Of a stretch of 19,248 nt of DNA, positions 1 through 6,015 are shown one piece after another. Numbering within the stretch: the first letter of the stretch is position 1; each line of letters begins with the position of its first letter. Source of the DNA: Nitrospirota bacterium (GTDB lineage Bacteria > Nitrospinota_A > UBA7883 > JACRGQ01); the NCBI GenBank assembly GCA_024275775.1, contig JAJRYM010000091.1:1-19248 (forward strand), written 5' to 3'. The notes under the pieces were generated by a model. It saw only the letters and a list, made by a program, of their open reading frames with translations. It made no database searches and had not been told where the DNA came from. The position numbers and the translations under genes are program-made.

Positions 1-312
1 ACCCTTCTCGCCATAAAGGGGGTAGGCAGAAAAACCGCCAACCTCGTTGTTACGCTCGCCTATGGAAAACCGGGCATCTGCGTTGATACGCACGTTCACA
101 GAATTTCCAACAGGTGGGGATACATCGAAACGAAAACGCCGGACGAATCGGAAACGGCGCTTCGGGAAAAACTGCCCGCCAAATACTGGATTGAGTACAA
201 CGACCTGCTGGTCACATACGGCCAGAATCTCTGCCTGCCGATATCCCCGCACTGCTCAAAATGCAGGCTCGAGGAATTTTGTCCGAAGATCGGCGTGAAG
301 AAAAGCCGCTAA
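1..312 (+). CDS. nth: Endonuclease III, C-terminal part (5' end outside window)
   Basis: Base-excision-repair DNA glycosylase/AP lyase acting on oxidised pyrimidines. Only the last 103 codons are present, read in frame 1 from the first base to the TAA at 310-312. The start of the fragment gives the helix-hairpin-helix sequence IKGVGRKTAN with the catalytic Lys, followed by VDTHVHR with the catalytic Asp. The C-terminus carries the [4Fe-4S] ligand pattern C-x6-C-x2-C-x5-C (CLPISPHC, CSKC, CRLEEFC), so this is the cluster-bearing Nth type, not AlkA. The gene converges on the epimerase and the two stop codons interleave. The family assignment is firm; the missing N-terminus cannot be judged. Confidence 0.95.
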   Translation, partial: TLLAIKGVGRKTANLVVTLAYGKPGICVDTHVHRISNRWGYIETKTPDESETALREKLPAKYWIEYNDLLVTYGQNLCLPISPHCSKCRLEEFCPKIGVKKSR

Positions 313-1211
313 CCCCGCAGATAGGAGAGGGTTTCCGCCGTGAAAGGGGTCGGCTTTATGCCGAATGTTTTCATGTAATCGGTTTCGGGAACCGTGTTGC
401 CTTCCACCAGCATATCTATCTGATCGACCGTTGCCGGGAAGAGAGGGCATTTCCCCATAACCGCTATGAACGGCCGCGCAAGCGCATATGGAACCGGCAT
501 CTTGGCGCGGCGCGCCATGCCGCATCCATCGCAGATGACGTCAAGAATTTCGCGGTAGCTGAAATCTTTTTCTCCGCCGATATGAAAAACCTTTCCGGCC
601 GTTTCCGGTTTCTCCAGCGCCGACATAAACGCGGAGGCTACATCTTTAACATGAACAGGTTGTAGCCTGTAATCGCCCCCGCCGAACAGAGGCACAACCG
701 GCGATACGCGAAGGATGTTCGCCATCTGCGTGCAGAATTCCGTCCTCCCAGCGGGCGGTTTTCCGAAAATGAGCGATGGACGAAAGATTGTAACGTCAAA
801 TCCGCCCTGCCTTAAAAATTCCTCGGCCTCGAACTTGTACGTCTGGTATTCAGAAACGCCGTTTGGTTTCGCGCCGTTCGCGCTCATCTGTATCCATCGC
901 TTTATGCCGGCTTTTTTGGCAGTTTCGGCGAGGTTGCGCGTACCGTCAAGATGCAGACGGCGGTAGGTAATCCCTTTGGAAGGGAATTCTCTGATGATTC
1001 CAATGAGATTGATTACAGCGTCGAATTCGCCTTCTTGCCAGTTCAGTCCGGCCGGTTCGAGCGCGTTTCCGGGGAAAACATGGACGCCATCAGGCACGGG
1101 AGTTTTGTCGGGCGTTCGGACAAGAAGGGTTACTTCATGGCCTTTTTCAACCAGCCGTGCAACAAGATGAGAGCCGACAAAGCCGGTGCCGCCCGCGACA
1201 AAAACTTTCAT
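309..1211 (-). CDS. Atypical SDR, NAD-dependent epimerase/NDUFA9-like
   Basis: Predicted NAD(P)-binding short-chain dehydrogenase of the extended/atypical class, 300 aa, probably cytosolic. The N-terminus MKVFVAGGTGFVGSH is a Rossmann dinucleotide motif (GGTGFVG, residues 7-13). SANGA (110-114) and YQTYK (Tyr122, Lys126) match the Ser and YxxxK catalytic positions. RPSLIFG and the VHVKDVA segment are typical of the NDUFA9-like/complex I 39-kDa-related branch. I place the start at the ATG at 1209-1211 because it puts the Rossmann strand at residue 2; an upstream in-frame ATG at 1236-1238 would add nine residues. Neither has a good Shine-Dalgarno. The substrate is unknown. The stop TAG (309-311) overlaps the nth stop on the other strand. 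Confidence 0.85.
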   Translation of the reverse strand: MKVFVAGGTGFVGSHLVARLVEKGHEVTLLVRTPDKTPVPDGVHVFPGNALEPAGLNWQEGEFDAVINLIGIIREFPSKGITYRRLHLDGTRNLAETAKKAGIKRWIQMSANGAKPNGVSEYQTYKFEAEEFLRQGGFDVTIFRPSLIFGKPPAGRTEFCTQMANILRVSPVVPLFGGGDYRLQPVHVKDVASAFMSALEKPETAGKVFHIGGEKDFSYREILDVICDGCGMARRAKMPVPYALARPFIAVMGKCPLFPATVDQIDMLVEGNTVPETDYMKTFGIKPTPFTAETLSYLRG

Positions 1212-1282
1212 GGTCTTACCCGGAAAAGTGAAAATCATTCAAGGTATCTATTCATTTTTCATATTAACATCAGAGCGGGGTG

Positions 1283-1322
1283 AACCGGAACGGTTTGACC
1301 ATTCGGCTGAAACCGTTATTCT
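1283..1322 (+). promoter_or_regulatory. Candidate promoter with inverted repeats upstream of the membrane protein
   Basis: TTGACC (1295-1300) and TATTCT (1317-1322) are separated by 16 bp, a plausible sigma70 promoter. The -35 overlaps the palindrome AACCGGAACGGTT (1283-1295), and CGGTTT (1291-1296) also pairs with AAACCG (1310-1315) across the spacer. If used, transcription would begin at about 1329, at or next to the GTG start, so the mRNA would be nearly leaderless. Inferred from sequence only. Confidence 0.4.
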
Positions 1323-1328
1323 TTAAGC

Positions 1329-2009
1329 GTGGAAAACGATACAGAAGCAGGCGCAAAAATAGATATAGTCGGCTGGCTCACCGAAAGCTGGGAGATTTAT
1401 AAAAAAGCGTGGTGGCCGTTCACCGTCACGACTGTTATGGTCGGCGTGGTTCTGTTACTTTCCCAGATTGTGCCGTACGTCGGCAGTCTGCTTGTGATGG
1501 GCCCCCTTATGATCGGGGTCTGCCTTGTAATCGCCGATATCATGACCGGCCGGGAGTTCAGCCCGACAAGAATTTTTCACGGATTCCGCTGGTTCATCCC
1601 GGCTCTGATGGCCAATTCCCTTATCAGCTTTTTTACGATGGCCGGTTTCATGCTGTTGATTATTCCCGGGTTCGTCGTCGGCGGATGGTACCTCCTCACC
1701 TACATGTTCATGGCGGACAGAGGGCTCGATTTCTGGCCTGCCATGGAAGCCGGCAGGAAGGTCGCTTCTCAGGACATGGTCGGTATGACAATTTTCTACG
1801 TCTGTCTCGGCGCGATAAACGGTATCGGTCTTTTATGCCTTGTGGTCGGCCTGTTCGTGACCGTACCGCTCACGACCATCGCCACGTTCATAGCGTACGA
1901 CAAGCTTGTGGGATGCGCGACGCTACTTGATTCCGCTTCGGAACAGGCTACATCGGAAGAAGCAGAGCAGGCCGAAAGCGATAAAAGCGAGGATGAAACC
2001 GGGCAATAA
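1329..2009 (+). CDS. Uncharacterised multi-pass membrane protein
   Basis: A 226-aa protein that I cannot assign to a characterised family. The N-terminal ~27 residues (IDIVGWLTESWEIYKKAWW) are amphipathic and Trp-rich, as in bacterial proteins with a soluble helix preceding a DUF975/YciC-like membrane domain. Hydrophobic segments lie at roughly residues 30-48, 51-70, 90-128 (kinked at IIPG) and 152-190. The C-terminal ~25 residues are highly acidic (Glu/Asp/Ser/Gln) and probably cytoplasmic and disordered. The start is GTG; no Shine-Dalgarno is visible, and a promoter-like sequence lies immediately upstream, so it may be leaderless or start further in. It appears monocistronic, followed by a hairpin and a tRNA gene. 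Confidence 0.75.
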   Translation: MENDTEAGAKIDIVGWLTESWEIYKKAWWPFTVTTVMVGVVLLLSQIVPYVGSLLVMGPLMIGVCLVIADIMTGREFSPTRIFHGFRWFIPALMANSLISFFTMAGFMLLIIPGFVVGGWYLLTYMFMADRGLDFWPAMEAGRKVASQDMVGMTIFYVCLGAINGIGLLCLVVGLFVTVPLTTIATFIAYDKLVGCATLLDSASEQATSEEAEQAESDKSEDETGQ

Positions 2010-2021
2010 TTCGCCGGTTTC
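1995..2021 (+). terminator. Hairpin over the stop codon of the membrane protein
   Basis: GAAACCGG (1995-2002) and CCGGTTTC (2014-2021) form a perfect 8-bp stem with an 11-nt loop that holds the TAA stop. There is no following T-tract, so intrinsic termination is uncertain; it could also protect the 3' end. Confidence 0.4.
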
Positions 2022-2024
2022 TGC

Positions 2025-2030
2025 TATTAT
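2025..2030 (+). promoter_or_regulatory. Candidate -10 box for tRNA-Ala
   Basis: TATTAT lies 30 bp upstream of the mature tRNA 5' end, inside a short AT-rich stretch. No convincing -35 is visible, so this is tentative. Confidence 0.3.
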
Positions 2031-2060
2031 ACATTTCTGCATTTCCGGAAAGTTTCATAC

Positions 2061-2136
2061 GGGGCCGTAGCTCAGCTGGGAGAGCGCAGCGTTCGCAACG
2101 CTGAGGCCAGGGGTTCGATCCCCCTCGGCTCCACCA
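2061..2136 (+). tRNA. tRNA-Ala (anticodon CGC)
   Basis: A 76-nt cloverleaf with encoded CCA. The acceptor stem GGGGCCG pairs with CGGCTCC and contains the G3-U70 wobble that identifies tRNA-Ala. The D-arm is GCTCAGCTGGGAGAGC. The anticodon stem-loop is CAGCG-TTCGCAA-CGCTG, giving anticodon CGC (reads GCG). The T-arm is AGGGG-TTCGATC-CCCCT. All stems pair and the gene looks intact. A dispersed repeat begins directly at its 3' end. Confidence 0.97.
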
Positions 2137-2258
2137 GTCTTCGTTCTAAACTTTTTTGCAAAAAGCTTAGAACTTCGCCTTGGCACCTTGTCACGGCGGA
2201 GCCTTGCGGCGCCGGAAGCCAGCCTTCTAATCGAAACACTATCCGAGAACGAAGACTG
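2135..2258. repeat. Foldback element with 13-bp terminal inverted repeats abutting the tRNA
   Basis: CAGTCTTCGTTCT (2135-2147) is the exact reverse complement of AGAACGAAGACTG (2246-2258), making a 124-bp element whose left end includes the terminal CA of the tRNA. Inside it a second hairpin is formed by 2144-2156 and 2160-2172 (13-nt arms, one mismatch, 3-nt loop) with a T6 run in its left arm, which could end or trim the tRNA transcript. It contains copy A of the 37-bp repeat. The size and structure suggest a REP- or MITE-like unit; no transposase is present. Confidence 0.6.
2159..2195 (+). repeat. 37-bp direct repeat, copy A
   Basis: It matches 2615-2651 at 36 of 37 positions (A at 2185 against G at 2641). 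A second homologous block, GGAAGCCAGCCTTCT (2214-2228), corresponds to GGAAGCCGGTCTTCT (2705-2719) with two differences, so the copies are longer units with a variable middle section. Confidence 0.85.
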
Positions 2259-2264
2259 CCACGG

Positions 2265-2290
2265 CATAGCCGGAGGCGAAGCCGGGCTAT
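2265..2290 (+). other. Small GC-rich hairpin
   Basis: ATAGCCGG and CCGGGCTAT (about 2266-2290) can pair with one bulged base around a loop of about 8 nt and are followed by AATATTT. It may be a decayed terminator or part of the repeat region upstream of the GIY-YIG gene. Confidence 0.3.
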
Positions 2291-2356
2291 AATATTTACA
2301 GTGTAAGGGAGAGGTTCAGACCGTATCATGGCTATCCGGTAGAATAAAAGCAGTAA

Positions 2357-2614
2357 ATGTTAGAAATGAGAAGTTTTCATTATGTGTACATTCTTGTAAG
2401 TACAACCGATAGCACTCGCCACTATACAGGCCTTACAAAGGATGTTGACGCACGGCTAAAAGCTCACAATAACGGTCAGGTTCCGCATACGGCCAAGTAC
2501 AGACCGTGGAGGATGGAGACGGTTCTTGCTTTTCACTCGCGTGAAAAAGCCGCCGCATTTGAAAAATATCTCAAATCCCATTCCGGTAGAGCTTTTGCGA
2601 TAAAACATTTCTAA
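2357..2614 (+). CDS. Small GIY-YIG nuclease-domain protein
   Basis: A single-domain GIY-YIG protein of 85 aa, the usual size of the UPF0213/YhbQ-like group. The GIY equivalent is YVY (residues 9-11) and the YIG equivalent is YTG (23-25). Arg33 (in DARLKAHNNG) and Glu69 (in AAAFEKYLK) match the catalytic Arg and metal-binding Glu, so an active nuclease fold is plausible; the cellular role of this group is poorly defined. The start could be the ATG at 2357 or the ATG at 2369 (MRSFHYVYI), which better fits the family N-terminus. No strong Shine-Dalgarno is visible. The stop codon lies immediately against copy B of the 37-bp repeat, and copy A lies upstream. Confidence 0.85.
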   Translation: MLEMRSFHYVYILVSTTDSTRHYTGLTKDVDARLKAHNNGQVPHTAKYRPWRMETVLAFHSREKAAAFEKYLKSHSGRAFAIKHF

Positions 2615-2651
2615 CAAAAAGCTTAGAACTTCGCCTTGGCGCCTTGTCACG
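2615..2651 (+). repeat. 37-bp direct repeat, copy B
   Basis: It begins at the base after the GIY-YIG stop codon. Compared with copy A, the left inverted-repeat arm is missing and replaced by the end of the GIY-YIG gene, although TTCTAA (2609-2614) still pairs with TTAGAA (2623-2628). The rest of 2652-2756 holds the diverged second half of the unit and no gene. Confidence 0.85.
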
Positions 2652-2756
2652 TCCGGCATCACCAAGGCTATGCTGTAACTAACCGCAGTTCGAAGAACGG
2701 AGCTGGAAGCCGGTCTTCTTGCCGGGACATCCTCTCGATGACGCAGACTACGAAAA

Positions 2757-2789
2757 TATCTTGATAAAAAGTATCTTGATATCAAGATA
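2757..2789. promoter_or_regulatory. MarR-type operator: perfect 18-bp palindrome plus extra half-site
   Basis: TATCTTGATATCAAGATA (2772-2789) is perfectly self-complementary, and its half TATCTTGATA also occurs at 2757-2766, 15 bp upstream on the same face of the helix. This resembles the ATCT-N8-AGAT palindromes bound by MarR-family repressors of quinone and electrophile response genes (for example MhqR). A -10-like TAAAAT (2788-2793) overlaps its right edge. Its position directly ahead of the marR gene suggests autoregulation of the marR-pirin-reductase operon. Confidence 0.75.
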
Positions 2790-2812
2790 AAATAATGCTA
2801 GGCTGTAATCAA

Positions 2813-3289
2813 ATGAACGGAAAGAAAAGCGATACATCAGGCATAAAACTCTGGCTTGTGCTGTGGAAGGCGGCGCAGTCGGTAAAAGAGGTAGCGCTCG
2901 GCTCGGTAATTTCTCTCGATATGTGCGGTTCCGATTTCGCCGTTCTGGAACTGCTTCTGCACAAGGGGGAACTGCCGGTAAACGTTATCGGCAAGAAGGT
3001 TTTCCTTACCAGCGGTTCCATAACGGCCGCGGTGGACAGGCTTGAAAAACGGAAATTGATAAGGCGTAAAAACGATCCCGGCGACAGGAGAATAAAAAAG
3101 GTAAGCCTTACCGCTAAGGGCCGGAAGTTGATCGCTTCGGCTTTTAGCGGCCACCGGCTGGTGATGGAGCAGGCCGTTTCCGCCATGTCCAAAACGGAAC
3201 GGGCGACTCTTATAAGGCTGTTGAAAAAGCTGGGAAAAAACGTACAGCCGAATTTACGAAAGGCGGAAGATGAAAATGGGAAAACGTGA
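2813..3289 (+). CDS. MarR-family transcriptional regulator
   Basis: Winged-helix repressor of 158 aa (164 if the in-frame ATG at 2795 is used). I prefer 2813 because 2795 lies only 6 bp from the operator and has no ribosome site. The family core is clear: LPVNVIGKKVFLTSGSITAAVDRLEKR is the helix-turn-helix with its recognition helix, and LIRRKNDPGDRRIKKVSLTAKG is the wing with the conserved DxR. One Cys (in SLDMCGSD) lies before the DNA-binding domain and could be a redox or electrophile sensor, but it does not match the OhrR N-terminal Cys. The 3' end overlaps the pirin gene, so the two are cotranscribed. The likely ligand class is inferred from the neighbours. Confidence 0.88.
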   Translation: MNGKKSDTSGIKLWLVLWKAAQSVKEVALGSVISLDMCGSDFAVLELLLHKGELPVNVIGKKVFLTSGSITAAVDRLEKRKLIRRKNDPGDRRIKKVSLTAKGRKLIASAFSGHRLVMEQAVSAMSKTERATLIRLLKKLGKNVQPNLRKAEDENGKT

Positions 3290-4106
3290 AGTTATAAAAG
3301 TAGTGAAAGGGCAGGCCGTTTCCGACGGCGACGGCGTTCAGTTGACGAGGGTTATCGGAAATGGCGAACTGAAAGAACATGATCCGTTTCTTCTGCTGGA
3401 TGAAATGAGGTCGGACAATCCGGGCGATTACATCGGCGGTTTTCCCGACCATCCGCACAGGGGATTTGAGACGGTCAGTTACATGCTGGCCGGTTCCATG
3501 GAGCATCATGACAGCACCGGCGAGTCCGGCATTATCGGCGCCGGCGGCGTTCAATGGATGACGGCCGGCAGGGGGGTAATCCATTCCGAACTTCCTAAGC
3601 AGGATAAAGGGCTGTTGTGGGGGTTTCAGCTTTGGCTGAATCTTCCGGCGGACGAGAAAATGTCGCCGGCCCGCTACAGGAATTTCGCGCCTGAAGATAT
3701 TCCTCAGGTACTAAGGGATGACGGCGCAATTATAAAAATCATCGCCGGCGAGGTTGATGGCGTTAAAGGCGCTGTTTCGGGGATATCAACCGACCCGCTC
3801 TATATCGACATAGCACTCCCTCCACACGGACTGTTCACCCAGAGTGTCAATATAGGGCATTCGTCTTTCGCTTACGTTATCGAAGGAACCCTGGAGGGAG
3901 AAAATCTTCAGAAAGGGTCGGCCGCCGTTTTCGGAGAAGGCGATTTTATTGAAATCGGCGCCGGCGCATCGGGCGCGCGGGTTCTTGTTTTTGCCGCCCG
4001 GCCGTTGAACGAGCCGATAGCGAGATACGGCCCTTTCGTAATGAATACCAAAGAAGAAATCCAGCAGGCTATCAAGGATTATAACAATGGAACGCTTACA
4101 GGCTAA
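3276..4106 (+). CDS. Pirin-family bicupin (YhhW/quercetinase-like)
   Basis: Iron-binding bicupin of about 276 aa. All four N-terminal metal ligands of pirins are present: HPHRGFETV supplies two His (61 and 63, counting from the upstream ATG at 3270) and GRGVIHSE supplies His105 and Glu107. The C-terminal pirin domain follows, with the typical ending R-x-GPFVMNT. Several bacterial pirins have quercetin 2,3-dioxygenase activity and others act as redox-dependent cofactors; the substrate here is unknown. GGCGGA (3262-3267) is 8 nt from the ATG at 3276 but only 2 nt from the ATG at 3270, so I choose 3276. The gene overlaps the marR 3' end by 14 bp, and an excellent ribosome site for the next gene overlaps its stop. 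Confidence 0.9.
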   Translation: MGKREVIKVVKGQAVSDGDGVQLTRVIGNGELKEHDPFLLLDEMRSDNPGDYIGGFPDHPHRGFETVSYMLAGSMEHHDSTGESGIIGAGGVQWMTAGRGVIHSELPKQDKGLLWGFQLWLNLPADEKMSPARYRNFAPEDIPQVLRDDGAIIKIIAGEVDGVKGAVSGISTDPLYIDIALPPHGLFTQSVNIGHSSFAYVIEGTLEGENLQKGSAAVFGEGDFIEIGAGASGARVLVFAARPLNEPIARYGPFVMNTKEEIQQAIKDYNNGTLTG

Positions 4107-4117
4107 AGGAGGAAACC

Positions 4118-4702
4118 ATGAAAATCTTAACGGTGCACGGAAGCCAGGATTCCGATGGCAACAGCGCGCGGCTTTTAAAGGCTAGCCTGGAAGGAATACA
4201 GGCCGGCGGCGCGGAGGTGCAATCGATCAACATCAACGAATACCGTATCACGCCGGTATGGAAAAACTATTTCGGCGACGTTATGAAAAAGCAGACCGAT
4301 AAAGTAAAAGACGATATGCCGGTTCTGAAGGAAAAACTGCTTAACGCCGATATTATCCTGCTGGCCACTCCGGTATTCTGGTATCAACTGCCGGGAACGA
4401 TGAAGCTTTTTGTCGACAGGTGGAGCGATTTCATCAATCCCGATTTCAGCACCGAGCTGAAAGGCAAAGGGCTCGCCCTTTTAAGCACTCACAGCGGCAT
4501 CAACCTGATGAACAGCTCGAATATATTACAGTCGGCTATGGCAGGCACGGCGCAGTTCCTGGGAATGATCTGGATGGGCGGAGTGGACGGCAGAGCCCAC
4601 ATGAAGTGGGAGTGGGATGACGAACCGTCAGCGGACGAGGCGAGGCTGTTCGGCAAAAAACTCGCGCAGGGGATAAACCTTATCGGGCAGAAAGTTTTAT
4701 AG
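4118..4702 (+). CDS. Flavodoxin-fold NAD(P)H oxidoreductase (FMN reductase/quinone reductase-like)
   Basis: A 194-aa flavoprotein of the NADPH-dependent FMN reductase/WrbA-Isf superfamily. The FMN phosphate loop is HGSQDSDGNS (residues 7-16, usually GSPRxxGNT), and TPVFWYQLPGTMK plus FVDRW (84-102) form the isoalloxazine-binding segment. The Cys cluster that iron-sulfur flavoproteins carry after strand 2 is absent here (RITPVWKNYFGD), so an Fe-S cofactor is not expected. AAAGGAGG lies 5-6 nt before the ATG, the best ribosome site in this operon. As the third gene behind a MarR repressor and a pirin, a role in two-electron reduction of quinones or other electrophiles is a reasonable inference. 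Confidence 0.85.
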   Translation: MKILTVHGSQDSDGNSARLLKASLEGIQAGGAEVQSININEYRITPVWKNYFGDVMKKQTDKVKDDMPVLKEKLLNADIILLATPVFWYQLPGTMKLFVDRWSDFINPDFSTELKGKGLALLSTHSGINLMNSSNILQSAMAGTAQFLGMIWMGGVDGRAHMKWEWDDEPSADEARLFGKKLAQGINLIGQKVL

Positions 4703-4731
4703 GTATTTAACGATAGGCTGGACTGAACGGG

Positions 4732-5154
4732 TCAGGCGCAGTTAGGGCATTTCCCGTACCAGACGCGGCTTTCGCTCAAAACTTCCCAATCGCTCATCTC
4801 TTCCGGGGAGTGGCCTGCCGCCGGAGGGGAAAACAGATCGGCGATTTTTCCGCAGACTGTGCAGTAGCCGTGGTCGTGTCTCGTGGTGTTGCTGTCGAAA
4901 ACCGATTTTCCGTGAATGCGAAATCTCCTTAAAAGCCCGCGATTCTCAAAATGCGCCAGCGTGAGGTAGATGGTGTTGGGTGAAATCGCGGGCAGTTTTT
5001 GCCTGATGGTTTCATACACATCGTAAGCTGTTACATGGCTCGGTTTCGCAAGCAGAAGCTCGGCTACGGCCATCCGTTGCGGCGTGGCGCGGAGCCCGTG
5101 CGACCGCAGAACCGTCTTGATGCTCTCGCTGTCGGTGATACTATTCATATTCAT
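4732..5154 (-). CDS. perR: PerR-like Fur-family repressor
   Basis: Fur-family metalloregulator, 140 aa. The DNA-binding domain has LRATPQRMAVAELL and the recognition helix SPNTIYLTL. Regulatory metal ligands match PerR: His40, Asp87, His93, His95 and Asp106 (the PerR 37/85/91/93/104 positions), including the Asp at the last position that is typical of peroxide sensing. Structural zinc is held by C98-x2-C101 and C136-x2-C139. It is divergent from a peroxiredoxin with two matching operator-like boxes between them, which supports a peroxide-responsive repressor that also controls itself. An ATG two codons downstream (5148) is an alternative start; neither has a good ribosome site. Specificity (PerR rather than Fur) is inferred. 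Confidence 0.85.
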   Translation of the reverse strand: MNMNSITDSESIKTVLRSHGLRATPQRMAVAELLLAKPSHVTAYDVYETIRQKLPAISPNTIYLTLAHFENRGLLRRFRIHGKSVFDSNTTRHDHGYCTVCGKIADLFSPPAAGHSPEEMSDWEVLSESRVWYGKCPNCA

Positions 5155-5156
5155 AC

Positions 5157-5173
5157 TTGATACTATGTACTAA
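5157..5173 (-). promoter_or_regulatory. Fur/PerR-like box at the regulator promoter
   Basis: TTGATACTATGTACTAA, read on the minus strand as TTAGTA-N5-TATCAA, is a 17-bp imperfect copy of the box at 5217-5233 (right arm 4 of 6). It ends 2 bp before the regulator start codon, consistent with autoregulation. Confidence 0.55.
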
Positions 5174-5183
5174 AAAGAAACTA

Positions 5184-5211
5184 TTGACAAACAAAATTTT
5201 TCCTTTATTAT
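5184..5211 (+). promoter_or_regulatory. Promoter of the peroxiredoxin gene
   Basis: A perfect -35 TTGACA (5184-5189), a 16-bp spacer and TATTAT (5206-5211, 5 of 6). Predicted transcription start is about 5218, inside the operator box at 5217-5233. This leaves an AT-rich leader of about 120 nt with no stable structure that I can see. Confidence 0.75.
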
Positions 5212-5216
5212 TCCAG

Positions 5217-5233
5217 TTAGTAATATATACTAA
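5217..5233. promoter_or_regulatory. Fur/PerR-like operator over the peroxiredoxin start site
   Basis: TTAGTAATATATACTAA has perfect 6-bp inverted arms (TTAGTA/TACTAA) around a 5-bp AT centre, the size and symmetry of a Fur-family 7-1-7-like box. It covers the predicted +1 of the peroxiredoxin promoter, so binding should block transcription. Confidence 0.65.
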
Positions 5234-5339
5234 TTAAAAGAGTAGGGAGGCTGGAACGATATTCACATAACATAAGCAAGATAATATAAAATCTAATTTG
5301 TAAATTTCTTAATCAAACAAAAATTTAGGAGGATAAAAA

Positions 5340-5939
5340 ATGAGCGTGCAGGTTACTCAGCAGGCCCCGGATTTCAAAGCCACGGCAGTAATGCCGGATA
5401 ACAGTTTCAAGGCGGATTTTTCGCTGTCGGATTACAAGGGTAAATACGCGGTGCTGTTTTTCTACCCGCTGGATTTCACTTTTGTATGTCCGTCGGAGAT
5501 TATAGCTTTCGATCATCGCCTGAAGGAGTTCGAAGAGCGCAACGTGCAGGTCGTCGGCGTTTCCGTCGATTCCCACTTTACGCATCTTGCCTGGAAGAAC
5601 ACCCCCGTCAATAAAGGCGGCATCGGCAACGTACAGTACCCGTTGGTGGCCGATCTTACAAAAAAGATTTCCGAGGATTACGGCGTACTGCTCGGCGGCG
5701 GAATCGCGTTGCGCGGTTCGTTTCTCATAGATAAAGAAGGCGTTGTGCGGCATCAGGTAATCAACGATCTCCCTCTCGGCAGAAACATCGATGAGATGTT
5801 GCGCATGGTGGATGCCCTTCAGTTCACCGAAGAGCATGGCGAGGTATGCCCCGCAGGCTGGAGCAAGGAGAAAAAAGGAATGAAGCCCACGTCTGAAGGA
5901 GTGGCCAGCTACCTCGCGGAGGAAGCGGAAACTTTATAG
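5340..5939 (+). CDS. Typical 2-Cys peroxiredoxin (AhpC/Prx1 family)
   Basis: Thiol peroxidase of 199 aa that reduces H2O2 and organic peroxides in the cytoplasm. The peroxidatic Cys50 lies in PLDFTFVCPSE with the conserved Pro and Thr, Arg125 is in GIALRGSF, and the resolving Cys170 is in GEVCPAGW. The GGLG motif of hyperoxidation-sensitive eukaryotic enzymes is absent (LLGGGIAL instead) and the C-terminal YF motif is replaced by YL, so an oxidation-robust bacterial enzyme is expected. AGGAGG lies 7 nt before the ATG. Transcribed from a strong operator-controlled promoter and closed by a strong terminator, it appears monocistronic. The electron donor is not encoded nearby. Confidence 0.95.
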   Translation: MSVQVTQQAPDFKATAVMPDNSFKADFSLSDYKGKYAVLFFYPLDFTFVCPSEIIAFDHRLKEFEERNVQVVGVSVDSHFTHLAWKNTPVNKGGIGNVQYPLVADLTKKISEDYGVLLGGGIALRGSFLIDKEGVVRHQVINDLPLGRNIDEMLRMVDALQFTEEHGEVCPAGWSKEKKGMKPTSEGVASYLAEEAETL

Positions 5940-5974
5940 TCCGCCGCCCCTGAAGTAGCGGAAGGAACCCGAAT

Positions 5975-6005
5975 AAAAAGGGCGGTGTGATGCCGCCCTT
6001 TTTTA
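5975..6005 (+). terminator. Intrinsic terminator after peroxiredoxin
   Basis: AAAAAGGGCGG (5975-5985), loop TGTGATG and CCGCCCTTTTTT (5993-6004): an 11-bp stem with A- and T-tracts on both sides. It can work in both directions and also sits 11 bp past the end of the convergent Fur paralogue. Confidence 0.92.
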
Positions 6006-6015
6006 TTTTGTGAAA

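Noticed and set aside
2055..2329. Minus-strand frames of 70 and 85 codons over the tRNA
   Set aside because: They translate the antisense of tRNA-Ala and the adjoining repeat. The phrases GAEGDRTPG and ALSQLSYGP are a familiar artefact of reading tRNA genes backwards.
2456..2785. Minus-strand 109-codon frame over the GIY-YIG gene and repeat B
   Set aside because: It is antisense to a recognisable GIY-YIG protein; its similarity to the other antisense frame (QGEVLSFL) comes only from the shared DNA repeat.
5219..5339. Long peroxiredoxin leader as a possible riboswitch
   Set aside because: It is AT-rich with no stable stems or conserved aptamer pattern that I can recognise; the operator at the start site explains regulation better.
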